Positions 1 through 10,007 of a DNA stretch of 39,411 nt are shown piece after piece (the first letter of the stretch is position 1; each line of letters begins with the position of its first letter). This DNA comes from Sphaeroforma sirkka (Eukaryota; Opisthokonta; Ichthyosporea; Ichthyophonida): assembly GCA_001586965.3 (NCBI GenBank), contig LUCW03001679.1, positions 1 to 39,411 of the forward strand, given 5' to 3'. A program made the position numbers and the translations under genes. The notes under the pieces are model-generated. The model saw only the letters and a list, made by a program, of their open reading frames with translations, was not told the DNA's origin and searched no databases.

Positions 1-204
1 TTTTTATATATTAGCTTAAAAGCATGTATTAGATTTTTTGGCTGGCCTGCTCTTAAGTCGAAGACAGAAATGACACATTCGTATATACGAACGCCTCATT
101 CCACTTTGCAACTATTATTGAACTGACGCGTCATTGAAATGTACAGAGCCTTTCTTTCGTCCAATACGTCAAGATTCAGGTTTTTTATAGAACTAACAAT
201 GTAA
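1..204. other. AT-rich sequence, no gene seen
   Basis: No recognisable coding region, RNA gene or mobile-element end was found. The base composition is AT-rich, like the rest of the left flank. Confidence 0.5.
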
Positions 205-880
205 AATTCGCATATATTCTAAATGACTGTATTGTCGCGTATAATATATATGCTGAATTTTTTTATTTGCGTACATGAGAGTTAATGCAAAGGAAATCAT
301 GGGGGGGGGGGGATGAAGTACAATCTGAGCATGAAGCGAATGCTTGAATATATGTGTTTAAAAGATACAACCCAATAACCGTATTTGGTCGACTTAACGT
401 TAGCGCGAAAAAAAAAGTAATGGTTGCCCGTCTATATACATTAAGGTATCGTACCATTTTGACAATAATACAATAGGTACTACAGCTCTATAATATAGGA
501 GATTGTATTCCTATTCACTATAAGGGACCCGATATCTCTAGTGAGGTAAATTCGTAATTTCTAAGTTATTGCTATATTGCCACGCATTGTATATGTGAAT
601 TTTTTATTTGCGTACATGCGGTTGTAACGAAAAAAATCATGGGGGGGGGATGAAGGACATCTGAAAGTTTGATCAATTCGGAGAAGCGAACTGTTTGAAT
701 ATATGTGTTTATAATGCAACTCAATAAACGTATTTAGTGGACTTATCGTTAGCGTGTAAAACTAGTGGTTGTCTATCTACATTTGAGGTTGGTATTAAAA
801 CAGGCACTGCAGCTCTATGATATAGGGTGTACTCCTAATTCACTATAAAGGACCTGACATCTTTTAGTGAGACGCACAAA
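205..880. repeat. Two degenerate tandem copies, period about 343 bp
   Basis: The stretch from about 205 to 547 is repeated, with many substitutions and small indels, from about 548 to 880. Shared landmarks in order are TTTTTTATTTGCGTACATG, AATCAT followed by a G run (12 G at 301-312, 9 G at 641-649) then ATGAAG, GAATATATGTGTTTA, ACAGCTCTAT and TTCACTATAA. The copies are clearly diverged, so the duplication is old. Neither copy has a convincing reading frame. The G run followed by A and TG resembles the purine-tract/LTR junctions of families B and C in this window, but no LTR could be traced from it. Identity of the unit is unknown. Confidence 0.75.
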
Positions 881-1455
881 TCTGGAAGGATACAGTACCG
901 TATTGGCTTGATGTCCGCTGCAGGATTGTTTTATATCTAGGGAACTAATAACGGTTGTTGATAACGTTGATAAAGCAATTCGGTGAACGTCCGCTATATC
1001 AAGTGGTATGTACTTGGAAAGCTAAAAAGTAATTGGGGTGATATCAGCTAGGTTGGCGAGGTGTAGCATCATATTCATAAAGCAGCGATCTCGGAGAACT
1101 GAAGTTACACTGCTAAGGCTTTATATTCAGGAATGTAGTTGACAGAGGTAGTCGTGGGGTTTCAAATTATTAGCGTGCGGTGTGAGGACTAATAGTAAAG
1201 TGCTAGTGTTTCTAAAGTATGGTTCATTCAGAATGAATTTATTTATGATCTCACCCTCAGTATATACTGATGGTGTTTGTACTAGTCAACTACTTGGGTT
1301 GGCCAGGGTAGAAACTCATATGATCAGTATGTGAAACCTCATGCAGAACACTTTAGCTTTGGATAAATTGTCTAGAAATAAATATTCTGCTACTACACTC
1401 AGTCTCTGGACCTCGGCTCTCAAGCTAGCCGGTGGCCCGTATCCTATAAATCGAA
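881..1455. other. No gene seen
   Basis: AT-rich sequence with only short, uneven reading frames and no domain, repeat or RNA signature that I can support. Confidence 0.5.
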
Positions 1456-1545
1456 TAATCTGAGAAGAAGTCTCAAATTACTCCTAAGTTCTCTCGAGGC
1501 TGTCCCACCTATACTTAAAATAATTTGAGAACAAGTCCCAAATTA
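1456..1545. repeat. Pair of similar hairpins
   Basis: Two related 25-nt inverted repeats lie 65 nt apart, at 1456-1480 and 1521-1545. Each has the form TAAT(C/T)TGAG, a seven-base loop, then C(T/C)CAAATTA. Each is followed shortly by a CTCTCG-containing stretch, so the larger unit may also be duplicated. They could be remnants of a palindromic LTR or transposon end. Function is unknown. Confidence 0.5.
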
Positions 1546-2150
1546 CTCTCTCGGGCTGACGGCGTAAACCGATGTTAACGAATATAGAAATACGTCTACT
1601 ACTGTAGTCTCTCACAAATTCTGAAATTGGCAGAATGCAGTTGTTGTGTATTATTTTGAATATAATTATGTATGAAATTATCAAGATCTTAAGTATTGGA
1701 ATGTCGAACAAATCCAATGGTCCGTGAAGAATATTTAGACTATCTTTCGAGAGAAGGTAACATCTAATAAACAATTTATGTGACTACATCAGGAACAATG
1801 ACTACACAATAGGAGCGCCCGGGGTGGAACCTTTTTGTTTTTTGGTGGCCATAGGTATAGATGCAAATATCCTATAAATGAAAAGCCCTCTATCGTGAGA
1901 AAAATAAGCAAATCACTATGTTGAGTATTGTGCACGTGCGGATGCAGTGGCTGCTACCCATTTGGCTACAGGAGTGGTAGATAGTAGTATATGTGAAGCA
2001 TATAAAAACCACCGGAGAAAAAAGCACAAAAAAACCAATCTTTCTGCGATAAAATATCAGGAACGATACGATAAATTCAATAGGGATAATGTTATTTATT
2101 TCAAAAATGACATGTATGTATGTTACATTTATGAACATATGGTATGGCTC
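1546..2150. other. No gene seen
   Basis: Short frames occur on both strands (for example 1890-2138 on - and 1947-2156 on +), but they overlap each other, are AT-driven and show no recognisable domain. I do not call them. Confidence 0.45.
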
Positions 2151-2379
2151 TCATAATTGCTGTAGTGGTTCAGGAAAGATTGATGGGAAGAAGTGGTCAG
2201 TAAATTCCCGCTTGAAGCTTGGGCCAAGTGAGTCGACAATGGAAGATATGCGCTGAGTCAATTCGGGCCGGTGTTGACAAAACACTGTTACTATCGAATG
2301 TTCTATATATTCGCTTGCTGACCTACTAAGTAGAGTATCCACCTCTTTGGTACGGATCGGGTTTGCGCCGTGTAGTGCC
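2151..2379 (-). pseudogene. Relic of an unknown coding sequence, copy 1
   Basis: Read on the minus strand this gives about 75 residues, including TLLSRSASEYIEHSIVTVFC and QHRPELT...IVDSLGPSF, ending at a stop near 2151. The same peptide, diverged, is encoded on the plus strand at about 10373-10590. Between the two copies many differences are at third codon positions and silent (AGT/AGC, TAT/TAC, CAA/CAG, CCC/CCT, GTC/GTT). This suggests both descend from a sequence once kept as protein. I do not recognise the family. It may be part of a gene of a further mobile element or of a host gene family. Confidence 0.5.
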
Positions 2380-2783
2380 GTTGGGCGACAGCGTCGCTAC
2401 TAAATTCAATAGCAAGTGATATAGAAAATGTCTGTTAATTGTTGTGAAATTGAAAAGAAACCCCTGCATTTTATTAATAACCTATACAATTAAGGGAACG
2501 CTGGATTGTATACGAGAAATTCTTGTGAGAATATTTGAAAAGAAAGTGCAGGAATAATAGTTCTCCACTCAGCAGATAAAATGCACTACAACTAGTATGT
2601 ATATGTTTGATGCTGATATAATCATCGGTATATGGGGGGATTTGGCGGGGTGCAATAATGTTGCGGAGCCGTAAAAAACACTTGATAATCCCTTGGCACA
2701 TATCGACGAATTGACAAAAGTCGAGTCCGATTTTAATGCAGTTCAAGTGAAGTGTAGTTGGATATTCATAGCAAGTGTCCCAT
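2380..2783. other. Flank of element A1, no gene seen
   Basis: A minus-strand open frame crosses 2474-2821 but runs into the LTR of A1 and has no recognisable domain. Nothing else can be supported. Confidence 0.4.
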
Positions 2784-3302
2784 TGTAGAAATACGGCCTC
2801 CGGCTTTTCCAATATTTCCAAAGTGTTCTAAATTCACTTTGATGGCTCCAATAGCCTGAGTATTTGGTATGACTCATCTACTTGGACCTATTTGAGACAT
2901 TAGTAGATGTAGGATATTATAAACTAAATTTTATAATCTCCGAACTACTACTTATTGATTTTGGTCCTCCCGCCAATCTCCAAAATCCAATAAGTCTTTT
3001 TCTTTTTTTAACTTTTCTTCAGATGGAACTTTATTTATATCAGCTAATGTATTAACGTGACTTACGTTATTATGTCTATTTACAAATTAGGCAAGTGGTC
3101 ATGAACATTTAGTACTTCTAGTGAAAATTATTCAATAAAGAACAGCTAGAGGTACGCCCTGTGTGATCGAGGATATTTAGGCTCTTAACAAGAGGCAGTC
3201 CCGATCATTCTTACACAAGCTACCACTGCTAAATCCTAACTGACTAAATTGTATTTTAGTTTAATATAGTTTGAAACCTAGTAATTTCCATCGAAGTTTA
3301 CA
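2784..3302 (+). repeat. 5' LTR of A1
   Basis: The LTR starts TGTAGAAATACGG and ends CGAAGTTTACA. It was defined by comparison with the other family A LTRs in the window. It contains AATAAA (in TTCAATAAAGAAC), a likely polyadenylation signal, and TTTATTTATA-type AT-rich stretches that could serve as a promoter. A shorter LTR form, starting TGGCTCCAATAG at 2843, is what the 3' end of A1 shows. The first part of this LTR is therefore the longer form also seen in A2-A3 and in the solo LTR. Confidence 0.88.
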
Positions 3303-3381
3303 TATTTTTCAGTTATTTAGTAGTTACAGTAGTGTACTGCTTCTAGACTGTCTGACATCAATTTACTATCCAGCAATTACT
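3303..3381 (+). promoter_or_regulatory. Leader of A1; no tRNA primer site next to the LTR
   Basis: The bases directly after the LTR read TATTTTTCAGTTATTTAG. There is no TGG-type match to a tRNA 3' end. Instead 3310-3332 is a near-complement of LTR bases 3220-3242 (CTAC..ACT.CTAAAT..AACTG), able to form an imperfect stem across the LTR border. The same arrangement is present in A2 and A3. Confidence 0.5.
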
Positions 3382-5419
3382 ATGGCTAAGGGTACTTCTA
3401 AAGGCAAGGGAGCCGCTAGCTCTAAGCCTGCTAAGCCTGCCGAGGTTCCTGAGGTCCCTGTGGAAACACCTAGCCTGTCTGGAGTTGAGCCTGCCGAGGA
3501 TACTGTTGGGGAAGCAAATTCTGAGGTTGGTACAGAGGATTATTCTGAGGATGACTCGTCGGATCCTAAAGCCTTGGAAGAAGAGGTATCTACTACCGCG
3601 GAAAGGCTCGCCAGCGTCCGTGTATCACCTAGGAGTGAAGCTCAGGACCCCAGCTTTTGCCCCTGACCACGTGCCGTCAAATATTGGGGATAAACGTCGA
3701 AAGGCTGGAAAATTCGTGGATACGAATGTCGGGGGCATTATAACTCCACATCTAAAGGACACTCCAGCACAAATCCGGAGTGAAAAGGAAGTATTGGACC
3801 TGTCCGAAAATTTCGGTTTCGCCATCGATGGAGAAGCCATTCCATTCAGCTCAAATCTTGGGGCCGAAGCTGAGGACGCCATAACTCGACAACGAGTGGC
3901 TGGATCCTCTCAATCTCGACGCCAATTGAACTGCACTGAAGCGCTCTTGAAGGAGCTAGCGGCAGCAGCAGTTGTGGACCCCTCTATCGTGTCCCACTTG
4001 GCTGATATTCTTCCTATACCGAAGAAGAAAAAAAAATTCGGGCCGGGTTTCGAACCTGAGACCTACTGGTTTACCAGCCAGTATGTTTACCACTAAGCCA
4101 GTTACCACTGGCGAGAGAGATAATATTTCAAAATTTAATCTCTATAGCTCTGATGCTACCATCGACCATCCTCTTGACAAACCTAACCCTGTCAGAGGAT
4201 ATGATCGTATGGAACTCGATGAGGCTTACCATCCTCGTAATATCGACCCTCATTTGCCAACTAACCCTGGTAATCACGATTTTGGCAATCGCTACACCAG
4301 TACCTCGTTAGAGAGTTCCCTGCTCTAATCCTGAGGATGAGGAAGTGAGAACCAGACATACTCGTCTCAGGCTATTACGCTCTGGTATGCAAGTCCTTGA
4401 GGACCGTCTATTGAATGACTCTGACCTTGACGATAGGAAAGCGGATAACATTCGCTATCTAATCGATAACAAGAGAAAGGAAATAGACACCATCTTGGCA
4501 CTAGCAGCCCGTAGCACTGAGCATGAGCCTCGTGAACACTTAGAACCAAGCTTTATAAAGCAGCTAGGTAACGCGCAGGCTGAGGTCGATTTCTCTACTA
4601 ATGAGAGTACAGTGGAGACACTGAAGGCCTTCGACCAACTTAAGGAGTCTGCCAGCCTTAGGGATAAGCAGATGATGAATGCCTTTATTCATTTCTGTGA
4701 GCCAGGTGAATGGCGAACTATCTTGAAGGCTCATGAGCCCAACTGGAAAGCCCTACCCTGGCACCAGTTGCGTGATAATATACTTAACACCTTTTTTTGA
4801 AGATGCACGTGACCGTGAACTTCTAGAGTCTCGCAAGTTCTTTGCGAACGATACCACTATTCGAGGTGCTCTAGCTCATATGACACATATGAATAATCGG
4901 ATGGGTGGTCGTACCTATACTGGCGAATATTTATTAATTTGTCAGATGATGGAGACTCTGGGAGCTAACCTCTTTAAGAAAGTCAATGATGACATCATCG
5001 CCTATGATGATTTGCGATCTATGCCTTGGTCTGTCTTTGAGAAGATAGTACACAAGCATACCAATTCCTCTACTAGAGTACTTAGTACCACGAGCTACAC
5101 CCAGCCCACTAAGCGAAACGCAGTAGAGACTAGTACTGCGCGTAGTACTAAGAAACCTCGCACTACTACTGGAGGGGGTACTGGCTCTACTTCTACCGAA
5201 CCGAAAGGTGATAAGAAGGTGAGAGCGCCTTGCAAGAAGTGTGGTTACAACCTCACAAAACGTAATGGCAAGTGGAATGGTAGACACGACCCTGTTAAGT
5301 GTGCACCAGGCAAGCCAGATTTTGGACACTATATGAAAGAGTGTGCTACTTGCAAGGGTACTAACGGTTGGCACAAAGAGGATTGCAAGGACTTACCAGA
5401 CGTCCAAGTTAAGCACTGA
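3382..5419 (+). pseudogene. gag region of A1
   Basis: The start chosen is the ATG at 3382, giving MAKGTSKGKGAASSKPAKPA, conserved in all three copies. The N-terminal part is acidic and rich in Pro, Ser and Lys. The middle part is helical and charged, as expected of a capsid. Near the end is a cysteine/histidine-rich zone with CKKCGYN and CATCKGTNGWHKEDC (C-x2-C-x6-H-x3-C), a variant nucleic-acid-binding zinc knuckle. In family terms Gag forms the particle that packages the RNA. The region is broken in several places in this copy. A tRNA-like sequence lies inside it on the opposite strand. Confidence 0.78.
4037..4113 (-). repeat. tRNA-like (SINE-type) insert inside gag, A1
   Basis: On the minus strand this reads like a tRNA. 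It has an A box TGGCTTAGTGG (4090-4100), an anticodon-arm-like stem ACTGG/CCAGT with an eight-base loop, AGGTC, a B box GGTTCGAAACC (4046-4056) and then an oligo-T run (4028-4036) that would stop RNA polymerase III. The acceptor strands do not pair well, so I call it a tRNA pseudogene or SINE head, not a working tRNA. A-rich sequence lies on both sides, possibly a target duplication. It is present at the same site in A2 and A3, so it was in place before these copies spread. Confidence 0.6.
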
Positions 5420-5428
5420 CAGTACCAT

Positions 5429-5985
5429 ATGTGCGCACTAGAGCAAGATTATGAGAAAATGTTCAATAAAATCTATACCAAAGGAGATGAACGTATCTTT
5501 CAAACAGTTTTCGTAAATGGAGAAAAAGTTATGGCACTATTTGATCCAGGGGCTGAAGTCTCTGCTATCTCATGCCGAGTAGCCTACGCTACAGATATGG
5601 CTGTCCATAACGAAACAACTGATTTAATCTTGGGAAATGGCAAAGTTACTACTTGCGAACAAGCCATTGACTATGCACACATAATGCTGTCAGATAGAAG
5701 AGAAGTGAAGACTCACCTAATCGTTACTGACATGTCTCAGAAATACGATTTAATTATAGGTATGACTGATCTTCTCAGTTTAGGTATAACACTCACTGGT
5801 CTGCCTAATGGGCTAGACCCGAATAAAGATCAGTCAGATGATAATATGTTAAAGATACCTAAACCTCCGGAAGGTGAAGCAAAGGATATGATTCCGCACT
5901 TCACCGATATAATTATGGACTTAATTATACAAAACAGGAAAATTGCAATAACTGACTGGTGTATGTTTAAGTTATCTAACTGAGT
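5429..5985 (+). pseudogene. Protease part of pol, A1
   Basis: A retropepsin-like aspartic protease, which in the family cuts Gag and Pol. The active-site motif is MALFDPGAEVSAIS, and a later LIIGMTDLLSLGI matches the conserved I-(I/V)-G-x-D region. The DPGA form, in place of the usual D-T/S-G-A, is seen in all three family A copies, so it is a family trait. The region lies in the same frame as gag with one UGA between. Confidence 0.72.
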
Positions 5986-5999
5986 ACGTTAAACTTGAC

Positions 6000-6800
6000 T
6001 TATCAAACGTCGACTTCTCTAAGTTAAAGTGTCCTTCACATAACTACGTGAGTTGGAGACACAAAGACGTTGTCAAAACCCAAATCGAAGATTGGTTAAA
6101 ACAGGGTCTAATTGAAATCAATTATGATGCAACCCCAGTTAACTTAGCTCTCTTAGCGGTCGATCAATATAAATCTGATGGAACGTTTAGTAAAACAAGA
6201 GTAGTACTAGACCTGTCGCCAATCAACAAACTAATTCCGCAACATAGTTTTCCTTACCTAAGATAAGCGAGATACTACGCAAAATGGAGGGTGCGACTAT
6301 CTTTTCCAAGATAGACTTAAAAGCTGCATTCCATCAACTACAGATATATGAGCCTCATAGGAAATACTTTTCCTTTACTTGGCAAGGTAAGAAGTACCAG
6401 TTTAAAGGTGCACCTGAAGGCTTACACATGTTACCTTCTTTCTTCCAACAAGTTATGATGGAACTATTTGCGGACCTGTCGTATAACGTATCAGTCTATT
6501 TAGATGATATAGTTATCTTTACAAAGACAGCACATGAACATGCTAAACTCGTTAAAGAAGTCTTAAAGCGACTTAATCATGCTAAACTTAAGATTAACGA
6601 AGACAAGTGTTCTTTTGCTAAAGATACTATACACTTACTTGGCTACAAAGTATCTGCAGCAGGGGTAGAAATCGATCCTGGCAAGAAACAGTTTCTGTTG
6701 GATTTATCAACACCAATTACTGGAAGAGATGTGAACTCTGTGTGTGGGTTTGTTAACTTCTTCTCGGATTCGGTACCGCATCTTTCTCATTACTTAAAGC
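6000..6800 (+). pseudogene. Reverse transcriptase part of pol, A1
   Basis: Ty3/gypsy reverse transcriptase blocks appear in order: TRVVLDLSPINKLIP, FSKIDLKAAFHQLQI (first catalytic Asp in KIDLKAAF), FKGAPEGLHMLPSFFQQVM, YLDDIVIFT (YLDD, the catalytic pair), LKINEDKCSF and HLLGYKVSAAGVEI. Spacing between blocks is normal for the family. It copies element RNA into DNA. The region is broken in this copy. Confidence 0.9.
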
Positions 6801-6889
6801 CTTTCAGTCACCTACGGCTGCACAAAGGACCTTTGGGAAAGCTTTGGACTAAAGAATGTGATGATGCATTTAAACTAGTCAAAAGTAAA

Positions 6890-7310
6890 GTAATGGACGC
6901 ACCCATCATGCAGTACCCTGTGGATGGTGTCCCATTCCAAGTAGCAACCGACGCTTCAGATCGAGCGGTAGGTGGAGTGCTTTACCAAACGATAAATGGT
7001 AAACCGCGCTACATACAATTCTTTAGCAAGAGTTATAATAAGAGTCAACGGAATTACCCTACCGTTAAACAAGAGCTCCTTGCTATAGTTACTGCGCTAA
7101 GACAGTTTAAAGACTACCTTTATGGAAGTTACTTTACTGTCGCCTGTGATCAAAAGTCTTTAACATACTTAAAAGATATGAACCCTGATTCACAGTTGGT
7201 GAGCCGCTGGCATGACATTATTGCCAAGTTCGCTTTTAATATAACACACATTCCAGGAATACATAACCATCTTCCTGACATGCTCTCTCGACTTGTGCCC
7301 GACTACCAGA
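6890..7310 (+). pseudogene. RNase H part of pol, A1
   Basis: Ty3/gypsy RNase H blocks: FQVATDASDRAVGGVLYQ (catalytic Asp in TDAS), FFSKSYNKSQRNYPTVKQEL (catalytic Glu in KQEL), FTVACDQKSLTYL (Asp in the T/C-D-x-K/Q-x-L block) and the closing HIPGIHNHLPDMLSRL. It removes the RNA strand during reverse transcription. It follows the reverse transcriptase directly, as usual in gypsy elements. Confidence 0.88.
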
Positions 7311-7314
7311 AAAC

Positions 7315-7790
7315 AGTCAAAGAGTTATTAGCAACCGATTGGATGCTAAATAAGAAATGGTTTAACCTCGCTCAATCACGATGGGGTCCATTTACTGTTG
7401 ATATGTTCGCCGCAGAACATAACAAACAGGTTTCTGAATATAGGTCGTTGACTCATCCTAAAGGTGATGCATTTCAGCTTGACTTATCAAAGCATAATGC
7501 GTGGGCTAACCCACCTTGTCAACTTATCGCACAGTTGTTAAATTATGTTAATATTACTAAATCTACCATTACGCTGTGTTGTCCCTTACGTAACTCCGAC
7601 CCATGGATACGTGATTTAATTAATATGATTCAAGACGAACCTATTTATGTCGACCGTGAAACCGACACGTTCTTGTATCAGGGATCCTATTCTATTAAGA
7701 AGACGCCTTGGAAACACACCATTGTTTGTCGCATCGGTCCTGCAGGTACCACTAAGTGGAAACCCTCAACCGAATTCTTAGCTAAACTAG
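7315..7790 (+). pseudogene. NPP-motif, methyltransferase-like domain between RNase H and integrase, A1
   Basis: About 150 residues that do not belong to RNase H or integrase. Landmarks are KKWFNLAQSRWGPFTVDMFA, SEYRSLTHPKGDAF and NAWANPPCQLIAQLL, followed by a beta-rich part (STITLCCPL) and KKTPWKHTIVCRIG. The V-D-M/L-F-A ... Y ... D-A-F ... N-P-P-x-x-x-I pattern is like the Dam-type methyltransferase-like segment that follows RNase H in DIRS elements. Family B has the same kind of domain in the same place, with NPPW. Whether it ever had methyltransferase activity cannot be judged here. Confidence 0.6.
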
Positions 7791-7899
7791 AGGGAGTCTA
7801 AAGAGTTTGAACAAAAGCTCAAGACTCGTACAACACATGCACCCAACAAGATTGCAGTCGAGGTAATGCCGATTGAAACGGCATTAGATCAAAAAAAAC

Positions 7900-9030
7900 A
7901 TGGAACTAGCTAAGGCCATGGATCAAAAACTCAAAACTCTAAGAGAACCTGAAGCTCGCACTCAACTACTTAAAGCGCTGCTTAAAGAACAGCCAGGAGT
8001 TGCGAAACAACTGAAGAAGATACTTCAACAATCCAATGTTGTCAATTATGTATCTCAGGACTCTACCCCTCCTGATACTGAGGTTGCCCTTTCCAACAGG
8101 ACTATGGTTCATCCAGCCAGCGTTACGCAGAATCTGACTGACTTAGAGGAGCTCGAAAGTAGAGTTAAAATTATACATAATTTAACGCATCGAGCATATG
8201 AGCATACTTATAAAATGGCTATTCGTGCAGGGCTTGATCACCCGGCGCTGAAAGAAACCATACGTGAAGTATACCGACGCTGTACTGATTGTGAAAAGAA
8301 CCAGATCAAGCGATACGGTTGGGCACCCCTAAAAAGTGTGACAGAAGACCAACCGATGCGCCGAGTCATAGTCGATTTGGTTAAACTCCCGCGATCCAAG
8401 CATACTGGCGATGTATATATCTGTCATTTCTTATGTGTGGCTTCGGGCTATAACTTGCTTTATGCAATACCGAACAAACGTCCACAAACAGTGGCAGAAT
8501 TATGCTATCACGTCTTTAATGACTTCGGTTTCCCCAAGTACTATGTTCTGATAACGGTAGTGAGTTTTGTACCGACGTAATGGAGGAACTTATACTCGTA
8601 TCAGGCATGACCCATAGGCGTGGTGTTTCCTTACAAACCTCAAACGCAGGGTGCAAATGAGACACGTCATAGAGAACTTAAGAAACTCTTGCGTACCGCA
8701 CTAGACGACGTTGAGGATATGTGGCCTTATCATTTGAAATGGGTTCAGACTCAAATGAATAACTGCATGAATCCTCAAACTGGAACACTCCCGTTTCACT
8801 ATTTCTTTGGCCGCTATAGTGAATTACAAGCAACGTTTGATAAAACTGCGCCCGAGAAACACGCTACCCCGTGGCTACAAAGGATCGAGCATATGCAGAA
8901 CGTTGTTTACCCTGTTTACTCGAGCACAAGAATCGCGTCCTACTTAAAGCGTATGACCGATGGAATAACACTAAGAACATTGTTCAGTTCAAAGTCGGCG
9001 ATTACGTTAACATTATAAATCGAAATGCCA
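7900..9030 (+). pseudogene. Integrase part of pol, A1
   Basis: The N-terminal zinc-binding HHCC set is visible in HNLTH ... CTDCEKN. The DDE core shows RRVIVDLVKLPR (first Asp), an FGFPKYY-type strand before the second Asp block, and PYKPQTQGANETRHRELKK (Glu in NETRHRE). It inserts the DNA copy into the genome. Upstream, a Gln/Lys-rich helical linker (KALLKEQPGVAKQLKKILQQ) separates it from the NPP domain. The region is broken in this copy. Confidence 0.86.
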
Positions 9031-9599
9031 ACGTTACCGAACTCTCTTCTAAGACGATAGGACCTTTTGTTATTTCCTACCATGATGAGAAGAGTGATAC
9101 TTACGAAGTGAATAACATTGATGGTACTAGCGCAACCAATCTAGGCACTCACCGTATCCCTACCTCCGAACTCTCATTCGCTCGCTCATTTGATTCTGAT
9201 GTACCAGTCATGGAGTCACAAGTCAAAGATATAATTGACAAAACATCCGAAGACGGTTACACTTACTACAAGACCCGTTTCATGGATGGGACAGTAGCTT
9301 GGCTAACCTCCGATGCATTTCGTGAATCTCGCGACTTTCTTCGTATCTTTAATAAGAAATGGAATAAGCGTTTACATAAGAACACACGAGATAAACGAAA
9401 AGGGTTTCCTCAGGTGACTACAAACCCTGACGGATCTGAAATTCCCTATTTGCCACCTACTTCCTACGTGACTAAACTTTCTGATCTGCTTACCAACAGT
9501 GCCGAAAATTGTTCAAACTTACTTACTAATGAAGAAGATGGCTCCAATAGCCTGAGTATTTGGTATGACTCATCTACTTGGACCTATTTGAGACATTAG
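9030..9599 (+). pseudogene. Integrase C-terminal GPF module and chromodomain-like tail, A1
   Basis: SKTIGPFVISYHDEKSDTYE fits the GPY/F module of gypsy integrases. Downstream, VKDIIDKTSEDGYTYYKTRF followed by DGTVAWLTSDAFRESRDFL resembles a chromodomain fold (V-x-x-I-I ... Y-Y-K-x-R-F/W ... W ... A/F). Such domains steer integration to chromatin marks in chromoviruses. The match is weaker than in family B. The reading frame ends inside the 3' LTR. Confidence 0.6.
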
Positions 9600-10007
9600 T
9601 AGATGTAGGATATTATAAACTAAATTTTATAATCTCCGAACTACTACTTATTGATTTTGGTCCTCCCGCCAATCTCCAAAATCCAATAAGTCTTTTTTTC
9701 TTTTTTCTTTTTTTAACTTTTCTTCAGATGGAACTTTATTTATATCAGCTAATGTATTAACGTGACTTACGTTATTATGTCTATTTACAAATTAGGCAAG
9801 TGGTCATGAACATTTAGTACTTCTAGTGAAAATTATTCAATAAAGAACAGCTAGAGGTACGCCCTGTGTGATCGAGGATATTTAGGCTCTTAACAAGAGG
9901 CAGTCCCGATCATTCCTACACAAGCTACCACTGCTAGATCCTAACTGACTAAATTGTATTTTAGTTTAATATAGTTTGAAACCTAGTAATTTCCATCGAA
10001 GTTTACA
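9539..10007 (+). repeat. 3' LTR of A1 (short form, 469 bp)
   Basis: Homology with the other family A LTRs starts at TGGCTCCAATAGCC, right after the purine-rich stretch AATGAAGAAGA, a plausible polypurine tract. It ends CGAAGTTTACA, followed by unrelated sequence. This suggests the LTR of this copy's ancestor began at TGGCTCC, while A2-A3 and the solo LTR use a form about 135 bp longer. Confidence 0.82.

Larger units (their letters stand above)
2784..10007 (+). mobile_element. Ty3/gypsy LTR retrotransposon, family A copy A1 (broken)
   Basis: This is the most complete family A copy, about 7.2 kb. It runs 5' LTR, gag, aspartic protease, reverse transcriptase, RNase H, an NPP-motif domain, integrase with a chromodomain-like tail, and 3' LTR. 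The order protease-RT-RNase H-integrase and the YLDD motif place it in Ty3/gypsy. Its frames are broken at roughly half a dozen places, so it is a fossil, though a fairly young one because long stretches still read open. The four bases outside the two LTRs (CCAT and TCTA) do not match, so no target-site duplication is visible. Its flanks carry an inverted pair of relics of the same unknown protein. Confidence 0.93.

Noticed and set aside
1484-2138. Several 60-100-codon frames on the minus strand of the left flank
   Set aside because: Overlapping, low-complexity and without motifs. Expected by chance in this AT-rich sequence.
7315-7790. Second (archaeal-type) RNase H or dUTPase between RNase H and integrase
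   Set aside because: The D-E-D-D order of RNase H and the dUTPase motifs are not seen. The NPP motif with V-D-x-F-A fits a Dam-like domain better.
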